Below, one piece after another: positions 31,687-40,974 of a DNA stretch of 64,000 nt. This DNA is from Aestuariimicrobium kwangyangense DSM 21549 (lineage in GTDB: Bacteria; Actinomycetota; Actinomycetes; Propionibacteriales; Propionibacteriaceae). Numbering within the stretch: the first letter of the stretch is position 1; every line of letters begins with the position of its first letter. The position numbers and the translations under genes were made by a program. Location of the stretch: contig NZ_ATXE01000004.1 in assembly GCF_000421525.1 (NCBI RefSeq), forward strand, positions 62,001 through 126,000. Reading direction: 5' to 3'. The notes beneath the pieces are model-generated. The model saw nothing but the letters and a program-made list of their open reading frames with translations. It ran no database searches and was not told where the DNA came from.

Positions 31687-33465
31687 ATGCCCCCACAAGG
31701 CTTTGCCGACAAGGTCGCGTTCGTGTGGCGCGTCGCCGACAAGCTCCGGGGCACCTTCAAGCAGCACGAGTACGGCTCGGTGATGCTCCCCCTCCTCGTG
31801 CTGCGCCGCATGGACGCCGTGCTCGCGGACACCAAGGACGCCGTCGTCGCCGCGGCCGAGGGCTGGACCGACATCAACGAGGGCCAGGACTACATGCTCA
31901 AGTCCATCGCCAAGCAGCGCTTCTACAACACCTCGCCACTGACCTTCTCGAGCATGCTGCACGACGACAAGAACCTCGCCCTGCACATGGGTGGCTACAT
32001 CCGCCGTCTCTCCCGCGATGCCTACCGCGTGATGGAGGCCTACAACCTCGACGAGAAGCTCTCCCGCATGGAACGCGCCGGCATTCTCTACGGTGTCGTC
32101 TCCGATTTCGCTGACCTCGATCTTCGTCCGAGCCAGGTCAGCAACGAGGCGATGGGCTACATCTTCGAAGAACTGCTGCGGAAGTTCTCCGAAATGAGCA
32201 ACGAGACCGCCGGGGAGCACTACACCCCGCGTGAGGTGATCTCGCTGATGGTCGACCTGCTGCTCACCGGCCAGACGCTCACCGAACTCGTCGAGAACCC
32301 CAAGCCCGTCCGCACCGTCTACGACCCGGCCGCGGGCACCGGCGGCATGTTGATGGGTGCGCTCGACAAGATCCGCGAGGCCAACCACAGCGCCGTGGTG
32401 CAGGTCTACGGTCAGGAACTCAACGACGAGACGTGGGCCATCGCCCAGTCCGACCTGATGATGCAGGACATCTCCCCTGACCAGATGGCCAATGGCAACA
32501 CCCTCACCCAGGACCACTTCCCCACCCACAAGTTCGACTTCATCCTCGCGAACCCGCCCTATGGGGTCGACTGGAAGGGATACGCCGGCCCCATCAAGGA
32601 CGAGCATGAGTTGCTCGGCTTCCACGGACGCTTCGGCGCCGGCCTCCCCCGCGTCAGCGACGGCTCGCTGCTGTTCCTGCAGCACATGCTGTCGAAGATG
32701 AAGCCGGACGGATCCCGCGTCGGCATCGTGTTGTCGGGCTCGCCCCTGTTCTCCGGCCAGGCCGGGTCGGGCGAGTCGGAGATTCGCCGCTGGATTCTCG
32801 AGAACGACTGGCTCGAGGGCATCGTCGCCCTGCCCGACCAGATGTTCTACAACACCGGCATCTCGACCTACGTGTGGATCCTCACCAACCGCAAGGACGA
32901 CCCCTCCCGCGGTCTGGTGCGCCTCATCGACGGCCGCGAATCCGGCTCCAAGATGCGCAAATCCCTCGGCGACAAGCGCAAGGAACTCACCGGTGACGCC
33001 ATCGCCGACCTCGTGCGTCTGTACGGGGGTGCAATGGGCGAATTCGCGGACGATCCCCGAGTGCGGGTGCTCCCCCGCGAGGAGTTCGGGTTCCAGCGCA
33101 TCACCGTCGAGCGCCCCACCAAGGACGAGGACGGCAGGCCCATCCTCAAGCGCGGCAAGCCCGTGGCGGACGCAAGCCTGCGCGACCAGGAGAACGTCCC
33201 CCTGCCCGCCGGCTTCTTCGAGCTGGACGCCAGTCAGCGCGAGCAGGTGTTGATCGAGTCGGCCGAGAAGCACCTTCACGAGGAGATCCACCCCTACGTG
33301 GCCGACGCCTGGCTCGACCACAAGAAGACCAAGTTGGGGGTGGAGATCCCCTTCACGCGGCAGTTCTACGTGTATGAGCAGCCGCGAGCGGTGGAGGAGA
33401 TCGCCGCGGAGATCAAGGCGTTGGAAGGTCAGATTCAGGAGTGGATGGCGGGGTTGGGGCTGTGA
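31687..33465 (+). CDS. hsdM: HsdM, type I restriction-modification DNA methyltransferase subunit
   Basis: Adenine-N6 methyltransferase of a type I system, 592 residues. The AdoMet motif I is DPAAGTGGM (Asp213) and the catalytic motif IV is NPPYG (Asn289). The N-terminal helical region (FADKVAFVWRVADKLRGTFKQHEYGSVMLPLLVLRRMD) is the usual HsdM_N domain. The ATG at 31687 has AAGGAG 5 nt upstream. Its stop overlaps the GTG of hsdS. Together with HsdS it methylates host DNA, and with HsdR it cuts unmodified DNA. Confidence 0.96.
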   Translation: MPPQGFADKVAFVWRVADKLRGTFKQHEYGSVMLPLLVLRRMDAVLADTKDAVVAAAEGWTDINEGQDYMLKSIAKQRFYNTSPLTFSSMLHDDKNLALHMGGYIRRLSRDAYRVMEAYNLDEKLSRMERAGILYGVVSDFADLDLRPSQVSNEAMGYIFEELLRKFSEMSNETAGEHYTPREVISLMVDLLLTGQTLTELVENPKPVRTVYDPAAGTGGMLMGALDKIREANHSAVVQVYGQELNDETWAIAQSDLMMQDISPDQMANGNTLTQDHFPTHKFDFILANPPYGVDWKGYAGPIKDEHELLGFHGRFGAGLPRVSDGSLLFLQHMLSKMKPDGSRVGIVLSGSPLFSGQAGSGESEIRRWILENDWLEGIVALPDQMFYNTGISTYVWILTNRKDDPSRGLVRLIDGRESGSKMRKSLGDKRKELTGDAIADLVRLYGGAMGEFADDPRVRVLPREEFGFQRITVERPTKDEDGRPILKRGKPVADASLRDQENVPLPAGFFELDASQREQVLIESAEKHLHEEIHPYVADAWLDHKKTKLGVEIPFTRQFYVYEQPRAVEEIAAEIKALEGQIQEWMAGLGL

Positions 33466-34727
33466 AGCTCAAGCACGTAGCCAGGCTCAGGGCGGGGGGA
33501 ACCCCAGACACGAGCGATGAAGCCATGTGGACTGATGACGCAACCGAGGGAATCCCCTGGGTGGCGATCGGCGACATGAGCGGAACCCGATTGGTTGCGG
33601 GAACCAACAAGCTGGTGTCCCTGTCCGGAGCTTCGTCAAAAGGCCTCCCCGTGGGGCAGGCCGGGACAGTGCTCTTCGCCATGTACGCCAGCGTCGGAGC
33701 GGTCTCCGCATTGGGGGTGAAAGCGACTTGGAATCAGGCACTGTTGGGCCTAGAGGCGAGCGATCTCGCGGATCAACGCTTCCTCGCCTACTGGCTAGAG
33801 CACTACGCGCCACAAGCAGTCGCACAAGCCAGGTCAGCTACACAGGCCAACCTCAATGCCGACCAGGTCGCCAACTTCCCGTTTCCTGACCTGTCTCTCG
33901 AGGAGCAACGGAGGATCGCGGCCTTCCTCGACGACCGTGTGGACAGGATCGACCGCATCATCGCCGCCCGCCGCCAGCAGATCCAGCACGTGAAGGAGTG
34001 CCTGCAAGCCGAGCGCCGGCACGAAGTGCTTGGCTTGCGCGATGGTCAGGTTGCGACGCCACTGCCCTGGGCGACTCACGTCGGCGCCGGACGCCCGCTG
34101 CGCCGCCTCTTCCAAGTCACGAGGATCGGTACGGGTCATACCCCGAGTCGGTCGGTCCCCGAGTACTGGGAGAACTGCACGATCCCGTGGCTTACCACAG
34201 CAGACGTGCACAAGTTTCGGTACGACCAGATCGACGTCATCGACCAGACTGAGCTGCAGATCAGCGAGCTTGGTCTCGCGAACAGCGCGGCCGTGCTCCA
34301 CCCGGCAAACACAGTAGCCCTGAGTCGCACGGCCTCCGCAGGCTTCCCGGTCATCCTTGGCAAGGATATGGCGACCAGCCAGGACTACTTCACGTGGACC
34401 TGTGGCCCCGAGATCATTCCGGCATACCTCTTGGAGACGCTGCGCGTGATGCGTTCGTACTTACTCAAATACCTTGCAACTGGCTCGACTCACAAGACCA
34501 TCTACTTCCCCGATCTCCAAGACCTTGAGGTCCCCCTGCCGAGTCTCGGCGCTCAGCAGGCGGCCGTCGAACGGGTCCGCCATGCGTCCTCGGTCGCCCT
34601 GAGCGCGGAGAAACTGCTGACAAACCAGATCGCCAGGCTCAGCGAGTACAAGTCGTCTCTGATCACCGCCGCCGCCACCGGCGAACTCGACGTGACCACC
34701 GCCAGCCGCCGCATCCCCGGGGAGTGA
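33462..34727 (+). CDS. hsdS: HsdS, type I specificity subunit
   Basis: Target-recognition subunit, 421 residues with two target-recognition domains (about 1-165 and 195-375). Each domain is followed by a conserved coiled-coil spacer: LSLEEQRRIAAFLDDRVDRIDRIIAARRQQI, and AQQAAVERVRHAS...LSEYKSSLITAAATGELD. Repeated GG-T/S-P and W...D-motifs (RLRAGGTPDTSD, VTRIGTGHTPSR) open each domain. The GTG start is coupled to the HsdM stop. The second domain uses more A/T-rich codons than its neighbours, as is common for exchanged target-recognition domains. The sequence recognised cannot be predicted from the window. Confidence 0.94.
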   Translation: MKLKHVARLRAGGTPDTSDEAMWTDDATEGIPWVAIGDMSGTRLVAGTNKLVSLSGASSKGLPVGQAGTVLFAMYASVGAVSALGVKATWNQALLGLEASDLADQRFLAYWLEHYAPQAVAQARSATQANLNADQVANFPFPDLSLEEQRRIAAFLDDRVDRIDRIIAARRQQIQHVKECLQAERRHEVLGLRDGQVATPLPWATHVGAGRPLRRLFQVTRIGTGHTPSRSVPEYWENCTIPWLTTADVHKFRYDQIDVIDQTELQISELGLANSAAVLHPANTVALSRTASAGFPVILGKDMATSQDYFTWTCGPEIIPAYLLETLRVMRSYLLKYLATGSTHKTIYFPDLQDLEVPLPSLGAQQAAVERVRHASSVALSAEKLLTNQIARLSEYKSSLITAAATGELDVTTASRRIPGE

Positions 34728-34729
34728 CC

Positions 34730-37700
34730 ATGAGCGTCCATCTGGAGTCGTCGTTCGAGGCCAACATCGAGGCCCACCTCGTCCAGCACGGGTGGACGTC
34801 GCTGCCTGCCACCGGGTACGACCGCACCCTCGGCCTCTTCCCCGAGGAGATGCTGGCGTTCGTCCGGGAATCACAGCCCAAGCAGTGGGCCACACTCGTC
34901 CAGCGCCACGGCGGCGAATCCTCCGCGCGGCACAAGTTCCTCACCGTCGTCGCCCAGACGATCGACCACCGCGGCACCATCAGCGTGCTGCGCGGCACCC
35001 TCAAGGACTCCGGTGTCGAGTTCCACCTGTGCCCGATCAAGCCGGCGAGTGGGCTCACCCCGGAACTCGAGCAGCGCTACTCGAAGAACCGGCTCGGCAT
35101 CGTCCGGCAGTTGCACCACTCGGAGTCGAACCCGTCCGATTCGGTAGACCTGACCCTGGTCGTCAACGGCATCCCGGTGGCCACGGCGGAGCTGAAGAAT
35201 CCGATCACCCACCAGACGGTCGAGCACGCGATGGCGCAGTACCGCACCGATCGGCACCCGAACGACCGCATCTTCGCCAAGCGCACCTTGGTGCACTTCG
35301 CCGTCGACCCGCACCAGGTGATGATGGCGACCAAGCTGGCGGGCGACGCTACGCGGTTCCTGCCGTTCAACCAAGGCACGGCGGGTCCGGGGCGTCCGGG
35401 GGCGGCGGGAAACCCCGCCTCCGACGGCTACCAGACTTCGTACCTGTGGGAGCAGGTGTGGCAGCGCGACAACTGGCTCGACCTGCTGCACTCGTTCGTC
35501 CACGTCGAGAACGGAGTGGTGCTGTTCCCCCGCTTCCACCAGTGGCATGCAGTCCGCTCGCTGGTCGCGGCTACGCGGGAGTCCGGCGCCGGAGTCGATC
35601 GCTTGGTCCAGCACTCGGCGGGGTCGGGCAAGTCCAACACCATCGCTTGGACCGCGCATTCCTTGTCGAGGCTGCATGGGGCTGACGATCGTCCGATCTT
35701 CGACAAGGTCGTGGTGATCACCGACCGCAAGGTGCTCGACCGGCAGTTGCAGCAGACGGTGGCGGGGCTCGACCACACGCCTGGCACCATCGCGCGGGTT
35801 GACCAGCACTCCAACCAGTTGAAGGCGGCGCTGGAGGGGAACGCGGCCCGGGTGATCATCACGACGCTGCAGAAGTTCCCGGTTGTGGCTCAGTTCGCCG
35901 CGCAGGAAGCGGCGGCCGGCGAGGGCAAGGAGGTGGCCGGGCATCGGTTCGCGGTGATCGTCGACGAGGCTCACTCCTCGTCCAGTGGTGACTCGATGAA
36001 GAAGCTGAAGACCGTGCTCGGCAGCGATGACGACGAGGCGCTGCTGGCGGCGGCTGAATCGATCGAGGCCAGCGCGGAGCAGAAGGCCGAGAACGACGAC
36101 CCGGTGCTGGCGAGTGCCCAGGCGCGGGGCAGGCAGAAGAACCTGTCGTTCTTCGCGTTCACGGCCACTCCCAAGCCGAAGACGCTCGACCTGTTCGGGC
36201 AACTCGACTCCGAGGGCAACCGGCAGCCGTTCCACACGTACTCGATGCGGCAGGCCATCGAAGAGGGCTTCATTCTCGACGTGTTGGCGAACTACACGAC
36301 TTACGCGACCTACTACAAGCTCGCCAATGCCGAACCGCGCACCGATCCGGAGCTGAACCAGTCGAAGGCGAAGGCTGCCTTGGCACGGTTCGTGTCGCTT
36401 CATCCGTACCAGTTGGAGCAGAAGGCCGAGGTGATCGTCGAGCACTTCCGCCAGAAGACCGCCTCGAAGATCGACGGGCGCGCCAAGGCCATGGTGGTGA
36501 CGCGGTCGCGGCTGCACGCGGTGCGCACCAAGCAGGCGCTCGACGCCTACATCACCAAGAAGGGCTACGACCGCGGGGCAGGTGCACTGAAGACCTTGGT
36601 GGCGTTCTCGGGTGCCGTCACCGACCCGGACATGCCGGAGGTGGCGTTCACCGAGGCCGGCATCAACGGATTCCCCGAGACGCAGCTGCCGAAGAACTTC
36701 CACGAGGACGAGTTCCAGGTCTTGGTGGTGGCCGAGAAGTACCAGACCGGTTTCGACGAGCCGCTGCTGCACACCATGTACGTCGACAAGAAGCTGTCAG
36801 GTGTCAAGGCGGTCCAGACGCTGTCGCGGTTGAACCGGACGCATCCAGGGAAGACCGAGACCTTCGTGCTCGACTTCGCCAACTCGGCCGAGGAGATCAA
36901 GGACTCGTTCGCGCCGTTCTACGAGGAGACCCTGGCCGTTCCCACCGAACCGCAGATGCTCTACACGATGGAGCACGATCTGCGATCAGCGGGGGTCATG
37001 GCTGCTGACGAGATTCGGGCTGGTGCGCTGGCGTTGTTGTCGGACGATCCGGGACAGCAGGCGGCGGTTTACGCTGCCGTGACTCCAGCGGTGGGGCGAT
37101 TCTCGCTGCTCGAGGAGGACGACGACCGCGACGAGTTCCGGGCGAAGCTCAACCACTTCTGTCGGGCTTATGGCTTCGTGGCGCAGGTGATGCCGTGGGC
37201 GGACCCCGATCTCGAAGAACTGTTCCTCTACGGACGAGTGCTGCTGGCTGAGTTGCCGGCTGGCGGGGACGACCCCGTACCCCAATTGTCACGGTCGGTG
37301 CAGCTGACCCACCTGCGGTTGGCGGTCACCTCGGAGGGAACGATTGGTCTCTCGGCCGCCGACGAGCCGGGCAAAGCGTTCACCGGAGAAGGCAAGGGTC
37401 GACAGGCCGAGCCCGTGGTGGACAAGCTGTCGGCGCTGATCGCCGCCATGAACGAGAGGTTCGGAGCCGATCTGGGCGAGGCCGACCTCGTGTGGTTCGA
37501 GCAGCAGCGCGTCGTCGTCAAGACCGACGATGAGATGCGCACGGTGGCCCTGAACAACGACAAGACCCAGTACATCCTGATGCTCAACGAGCGGGTCAAG
37601 CGGATGCTGGTGGATCGGCACGGGCAGAACCAGGTGTTGTTCGACCTGTTCTTCAGCCAGCCGGAGGTGCAGGAGCGGGTGTTGAGCTACCTGGCGGACA

Positions 37701-37732
37701 CCTATGAGGAGTTCAGGAGTGAGGCTGGATGA
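34730..37732 (+). CDS. hsdR: HsdR, type I restriction endonuclease and translocase subunit
   Basis: DNA translocase and nuclease of the type I system, 1000 residues. The N-terminal nuclease domain (about 1-230) has the PD-(D/E)xK type motif in DLTLVVNGIPVATAELKNP. The helicase part has Walker A QHSAGSGKSNT with Lys301 and the DEAH box VDEAHSS at 412. Later helicase motifs include FFAFTATPKPKT and YQTGFDEPLL. The ATG at 34730 has GGGGAG 5-6 nt upstream; a GTG at 34724 overlaps the hsdS stop and is a poorer choice. It is the last gene of the hsdMSR operon. Confidence 0.95.
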   Translation: MSVHLESSFEANIEAHLVQHGWTSLPATGYDRTLGLFPEEMLAFVRESQPKQWATLVQRHGGESSARHKFLTVVAQTIDHRGTISVLRGTLKDSGVEFHLCPIKPASGLTPELEQRYSKNRLGIVRQLHHSESNPSDSVDLTLVVNGIPVATAELKNPITHQTVEHAMAQYRTDRHPNDRIFAKRTLVHFAVDPHQVMMATKLAGDATRFLPFNQGTAGPGRPGAAGNPASDGYQTSYLWEQVWQRDNWLDLLHSFVHVENGVVLFPRFHQWHAVRSLVAATRESGAGVDRLVQHSAGSGKSNTIAWTAHSLSRLHGADDRPIFDKVVVITDRKVLDRQLQQTVAGLDHTPGTIARVDQHSNQLKAALEGNAARVIITTLQKFPVVAQFAAQEAAAGEGKEVAGHRFAVIVDEAHSSSSGDSMKKLKTVLGSDDDEALLAAAESIEASAEQKAENDDPVLASAQARGRQKNLSFFAFTATPKPKTLDLFGQLDSEGNRQPFHTYSMRQAIEEGFILDVLANYTTYATYYKLANAEPRTDPELNQSKAKAALARFVSLHPYQLEQKAEVIVEHFRQKTASKIDGRAKAMVVTRSRLHAVRTKQALDAYITKKGYDRGAGALKTLVAFSGAVTDPDMPEVAFTEAGINGFPETQLPKNFHEDEFQVLVVAEKYQTGFDEPLLHTMYVDKKLSGVKAVQTLSRLNRTHPGKTETFVLDFANSAEEIKDSFAPFYEETLAVPTEPQMLYTMEHDLRSAGVMAADEIRAGALALLSDDPGQQAAVYAAVTPAVGRFSLLEEDDDRDEFRAKLNHFCRAYGFVAQVMPWADPDLEELFLYGRVLLAELPAGGDDPVPQLSRSVQLTHLRLAVTSEGTIGLSAADEPGKAFTGEGKGRQAEPVVDKLSALIAAMNERFGADLGEADLVWFEQQRVVVKTDDEMRTVALNNDKTQYILMLNERVKRMLVDRHGQNQVLFDLFFSQPEVQERVLSYLADTYEEFRSEAG

Positions 37733-37842
37733 CGTCGTCGCCACGAACTGCGGTTGGAGAGCACCATGGAGCGAATGTCGCGAGGTGAGCAGAGTCGGAA
37801 CTCAACTGCTGATCACTGCTGCTCTGCTGTGGGCGCCGCCCG

Positions 37843-37874
37843 CCGCCCGAACCCCCCCTCCAGCCTTCGGGCGG
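37843..37874 (+). terminator. possible hairpin after hsdR
   Basis: CCGCCCGAA and TTCGGGCGG form a perfect 9-bp stem with a 14-nt C-rich loop, about 110 bp after the hsdR stop. No T run follows. Confidence 0.4.
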
Positions 37875-37897
37875 ACAGCCAACGCACTGGTGCAACC

Positions 37898-37933
37898 TAC
37901 TGAAACATCTATGTTGCAGTAGATGTTTCAGTA
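37898..37933. repeat. 14-bp inverted repeat at the 3' end of the AlbA_2 gene
   Basis: TACTGAAACATCTA (37898-37911) and TAGATGTTTCAGTA (37920-37933) form a perfect 14-bp dyad with an 8-nt loop. It lies 3 bp beyond the stop of the leftward AlbA_2 gene and is far more A/T-rich than its surroundings. It could end transcription, but the lack of a T run and the related copy at the other end of the gene suggest a protein-binding site. Confidence 0.8.
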
Positions 37934-37936
37934 ACT

Positions 37937-39337
37937 TCACGGCAGGCTCCACGAAGCTCGGGGATCACGGGGCGACTGACCGTCCCACGTGACAAGCCCG
38001 AGCGCGCGAAGACTCTGCAGATGACGAGAGGCGGTTGGGCGGGCAACGCCAGCGAGTTCCGCAACCTGACCGGTGCTCAGTGGCCTCCCCTCCAACCGCA
38101 GGACATCGAGGATACGCCGTGCGGCCTTCGGCAGACTCGCTCGCACATCCTCATCGAGGGCATCAGCAGACGACAAGACAAGCCGCACCGAGCCAGTGCC
38201 TTGCGAGTAGATCGGATCAGTGAGACCGAGGGATCTCATCTGGGTGAAGATCCGCTTGATGCCCTCACCAAGTTCTCGGGCAATCCCGAGGTCAGAGCAA
38301 ACGCGGACGATACGAGGGTTGCGTGCATAGCGACTGATCGCCAACGGCCTGGACGGATCCGCCAGACCTGGGAAGCGTCCGGGGTTCTCGATCTCGATGC
38401 GGTTGGGGAAGATCTCAACACGGACGTGGTCCCCCGCGATCGAGTACGAACGATGCAAGACCGCATTGACCAGCCCCTCGAGCCACACGTCGCGGGGGAT
38501 GATCGGGCGCGCCTCGAAGTGTCCGCTGGGCGCCAGCGCCTGAACCTTGGGAGCCCATTGTTCGATCGCTGCTGCTGCTCGAGTGATCTGCACTGGGATG
38601 GAGCCTTCGAAACGGACATCTCGGCCTTCGAGGAGTGACATGTTCGCCCCGGTGCCCCGGTCGATGCCCGCGTACTGGAGAACTCGGACGACTGCACTGG
38701 GAAACAGCGTCTGTGGTCGCTCAGCGAAGAGAAGCCAGCCCGCAACTGTGAGGCGGCCGTCGCGCGTGAGCAGGTCACGCGCCGACAGCATTCCAGCCGG
38801 CGTCTCAGACCCGATCGACTCTTGGTAGGACGAGACCTGTCCTCGGTCGAGATCCTTGACGGCAACGTCGACGGGTGTTCCGTCGAAGGGAGCGCTTCCG
38901 CGATCGAACTCCAATTCTCGGCGCTGGGTGTAGCCAAGCTTGCGTGACTCATCGCCGACCCGGAGGTAAACCTCACCCTTGCTCGTCTCGTGAACATGCT
39001 CGCCCGGATCGACGCGCAGTACGATCACGACCCTTCCATCGGTTGTGGCCAACTCGAAGGCAGTGGAGCGCACCACTGGGGCGGTGAAGTCCTGAGCTGC
39101 CTGCCGCAGTGCGTTGCGATGAGTCTCAGCCACTCCCTCCACCGACCCGTCATGAATCCCGACGACGACGTACCCACCCTCCGCGTTCGCCAATGCCACC
39201 AATGGGACGGCCAGGTCTCGGGCACTGATCCGACCCGCCTTGCGCTCAAACCACTGTCCCTCCTGTAGCCGCGCCAGGCGCTCGATCGCGTCGCTGGGGG
39301 GCAGTGCGAGCACACGCTCGACGTCTCCGGGATACAT
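37937..39337 (-). CDS. AlbA_2/Schlafen-like ATP-binding protein with C-terminal winged helix-turn-helix
   Basis: A 466-residue protein. Residues about 20-140 match the AlbA_2 (Schlafen-like DNA-binding) domain: EGQWFERKAGRISARDLAVPLVALANAEGGYVVVGI and KGEVYLRVGDESRKL. The middle (DVWLEGLVNAVLHRSYSIAGDHVRVEIFPNRIEIENPG) is the ATP-binding C-terminal domain found with it. Residues about 405-460 are a winged helix (GQVAELAGVARPTASRHLQSLRALGLV). Such proteins are annotated as regulators and are common in defence islands. The start ATG at 39337 lies 6 nt after a TACAGT hexamer. Related repeats flank the gene at both ends, which fits autoregulation. Codon use is less GC-rich than in the flanking sugar genes, in keeping with acquisition. 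Confidence 0.85.
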   Translation of the reverse strand: MYPGDVERVLALPPSDAIERLARLQEGQWFERKAGRISARDLAVPLVALANAEGGYVVVGIHDGSVEGVAETHRNALRQAAQDFTAPVVRSTAFELATTDGRVVIVLRVDPGEHVHETSKGEVYLRVGDESRKLGYTQRRELEFDRGSAPFDGTPVDVAVKDLDRGQVSSYQESIGSETPAGMLSARDLLTRDGRLTVAGWLLFAERPQTLFPSAVVRVLQYAGIDRGTGANMSLLEGRDVRFEGSIPVQITRAAAAIEQWAPKVQALAPSGHFEARPIIPRDVWLEGLVNAVLHRSYSIAGDHVRVEIFPNRIEIENPGRFPGLADPSRPLAISRYARNPRIVRVCSDLGIARELGEGIKRIFTQMRSLGLTDPIYSQGTGSVRLVLSSADALDEDVRASLPKAARRILDVLRLEGRPLSTGQVAELAGVARPTASRHLQSLRALGLVTWDGQSPRDPRASWSLP

Positions 39338-39340
39338 GAT

Positions 39341-39373
39341 CCTACTGTAACAATATTCCAGTAGATTTCAGTC
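39341..39373. promoter_or_regulatory. operator-like repeat over the AlbA_2 gene promoter
   Basis: The segment reads ACTGAAATCTACTGGAA ... ACAGTAGG on the minus strand and resembles the dyad at the 3' end of the gene (ACTGAAACATCTACTGCAA ... TCAGTAGG). It overlaps the -10 hexamer TACAGT (39344-39349), so a protein bound here would block the promoter. Confidence 0.6.
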
Positions 39374-39535
39374 ATTGATCAGCGCCGGGAGTCAACCGGA
39401 AGCCAAGCTGTGTTGCACCCACTTGGAGGCTTGGTGCCAGCGGTCGCCGTCAACCATCCAGCGCCACCACGCCCAACCTCGCGACTCAGGTGTGGTGCGT
39501 GAGGCACCAGTCCACTACGGATCCCAGCGCCGAGG

Positions 39536-40078
39536 TCACCCCGCCGTGACAATCCCCTCGGTCGTGACCCGCACCCCAAAACCCTGCCCGTCAATGGCGG
39601 CGTAGTCATACCCAGCGGTCGTGGGCCACACCGCAAAGACCTTCAGGCTCTCGTCGCCGGTGTTGACCAGCCGGTGCCCCTCGGACCCTTGGATCGCGTG
39701 GATCGACCCGGGCTCCACCTCTTCCAGGCGCGTGTGGCCCTGCTCGTCCATCAACAGGAGCAGCCCGCGCCCCGCCACGCCGACGTAGATCTCGGCCGCA
39801 CGCCGGTCCTGGTGCACGTGCCCGCGCGTCATGTGGAACTCGCCGTTGACGTCGCCGGGGTGGATCGTGGTCATGCCGACGTAGAGGTTGCCCGGAACCG
39901 CAGGCTCGCCGCGGTGGAACACGTCCACCTCGTAGAGCACCCGGTCCGGATCGACCCCGGTGGCGTCGGTGAAGGCGCCCGCCACCTCGCCCAGTGTCTT
40001 GCGGGAGTGCACGACGCTCTCGCCGGTGATGGTCAGTCCGGCCAGTGCGAGGGCCAAGGGTGCTGGGGTGATGGTCAC
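39536..40078 (-). CDS. cupin-type glucose-6-phosphate isomerase
   Basis: A 180-residue single-cupin protein that matches the archaeal-type phosphoglucose isomerase (cPGI, metal-dependent). The metal-binding signature reads HPGDVNGEFHMTRGHVHQDRRAAEIY, with His ligands in GHVH and the Glu of AEIY, and a third His in EGHRLVNTGDE. It would interconvert glucose-6-phosphate and fructose-6-phosphate in the cytosol. Classical PGI is a much larger unrelated protein. The start is a GTG at 40078 with GGAG upstream. It lies 35 bp after a second cupin PGI-like gene, in the same transcript. Confidence 0.87.
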   Translation of the reverse strand: MTITPAPLALALAGLTITGESVVHSRKTLGEVAGAFTDATGVDPDRVLYEVDVFHRGEPAVPGNLYVGMTTIHPGDVNGEFHMTRGHVHQDRRAAEIYVGVAGRGLLLLMDEQGHTRLEEVEPGSIHAIQGSEGHRLVNTGDESLKVFAVWPTTAGYDYAAIDGQGFGVRVTTEGIVTAG

Positions 40079-40113
40079 GTGCTGCTCCAGGGTGGTCGAG
40101 GTTCAGTGAAGGG

Positions 40114-40893
40114 TCAGGGGATGAAGGACTGCCAGCGGGGATCGTCCATCCGCGGCCGGGGGATGAAGTCGAAGTCGTGCGGACGCTGCTGCCACTGCCG
40201 ATGAATGGGTCCGGCGCCGTCGACGCCGAACTCGGTCAGGTCACCCGGCGCCTTCTCGACCAGGGCTGAGCTGTGCTGGTAGTGCTCGTTGGGGAGCCAG
40301 CGCAGCTCGCCCCCCTCCAGCACGGGATACCAGGCGAGGCCACGTCTGGCCCGCAGGTCGGCGTAGTCGAAGCCGTAGTCGCGCACGCACCAGGCACCGA
40401 AGGCCATCGGCCGACTCGGGTCCGCATTCACGGTGCAATGGGCCCAACCCGGTGGGACGAGCACCTTCTCGCCCGGCTCCGCGCGCACCGCGAAGCAACG
40501 GCCGGGATCGTCGGCTGCGAACTCCTGCATGTAGACGATCCCGACCCCCTCCCAGAACTCGTACAACTCACCGGTGGAGGTGCCGCACGATGCCGACACG
40601 GCGTGCACATGTCCCTGCGACCTGACCGGCTCCTCACCCACCGTGCCGCCGGCATAGGCGCAGGCCCCGAACAGGATGTTCTGGTCGACCTGCCGCGGCC
40701 GGTCGACCGCGGGACCGATGTCCATCGCAATGGCGTAGAGCACGTCCGGTCCCGAGGCCTCCGGGTCACGGAGCGTGGCACGCACATCGTCCAGTCGGCG
40801 CAGTTCGAGCGGGGGCGCCATGACATCGGCCCCGTGACTGAACCCCAGCGGGTCGTGGGTCAGCTCGATGTCGAAACCCGGGTGGTACTCCAC
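40114..40893 (-). CDS. second cupin-type glucose-6-phosphate isomerase family protein
   Basis: A 259-residue protein of the same cupin phosphoglucose isomerase family but of a longer type. The metal motif is QGHVHAVSASCGTSTGELYEFWEG and the second cupin motif is VLVPPGWAHCTVNADPSRPMAFGAWCV. The short and long cupin isomerases share only the GHVH...E(L/I)Y pattern. Two such genes side by side suggest different substrates or anomers. The GTG start at 40893 has GAGGAGG upstream. The gene is divergent from lacI, and a LacI operator sits in the gap, so it is probably part of the same regulon. Its true sugar-phosphate substrate is not established here. Confidence 0.8.
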   Translation of the reverse strand: MEYHPGFDIELTHDPLGFSHGADVMAPPLELRRLDDVRATLRDPEASGPDVLYAIAMDIGPAVDRPRQVDQNILFGACAYAGGTVGEEPVRSQGHVHAVSASCGTSTGELYEFWEGVGIVYMQEFAADDPGRCFAVRAEPGEKVLVPPGWAHCTVNADPSRPMAFGAWCVRDYGFDYADLRARRGLAWYPVLEGGELRWLPNEHYQHSSALVEKAPGDLTEFGVDGAGPIHRQWQQRPHDFDFIPRPRMDDPRWQSFIP

Positions 40894-40908
40894 TCAGACC
40901 CCTCCTCT

Positions 40909-40922
40909 TGGTATCGTTACCA
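40909..40922. promoter_or_regulatory. LacI-type operator O1
   Basis: TGGTATCGTTACCA is a palindrome with two mismatched centre bases, 16 bp upstream of the cupin isomerase start and 52 bp upstream of lacI. It matches operator O2 at 11 of 14 positions. Confidence 0.8.
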
Positions 40923-40974
40923 GAATGCCGAGCCTAGCCCCCTCCCCCAACCAGCGACAAGTGCCCCCGCTGCC

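Noticed and set aside
31597-33321. 574-codon minus-strand frame over hsdM
   Set aside because: Antisense shadow with Val/Glu/His-rich composition; hsdM is unambiguous.
34871-36772. 633-codon minus-strand frame over hsdR
   Set aside because: Antisense shadow; no start signal and no family resemblance.
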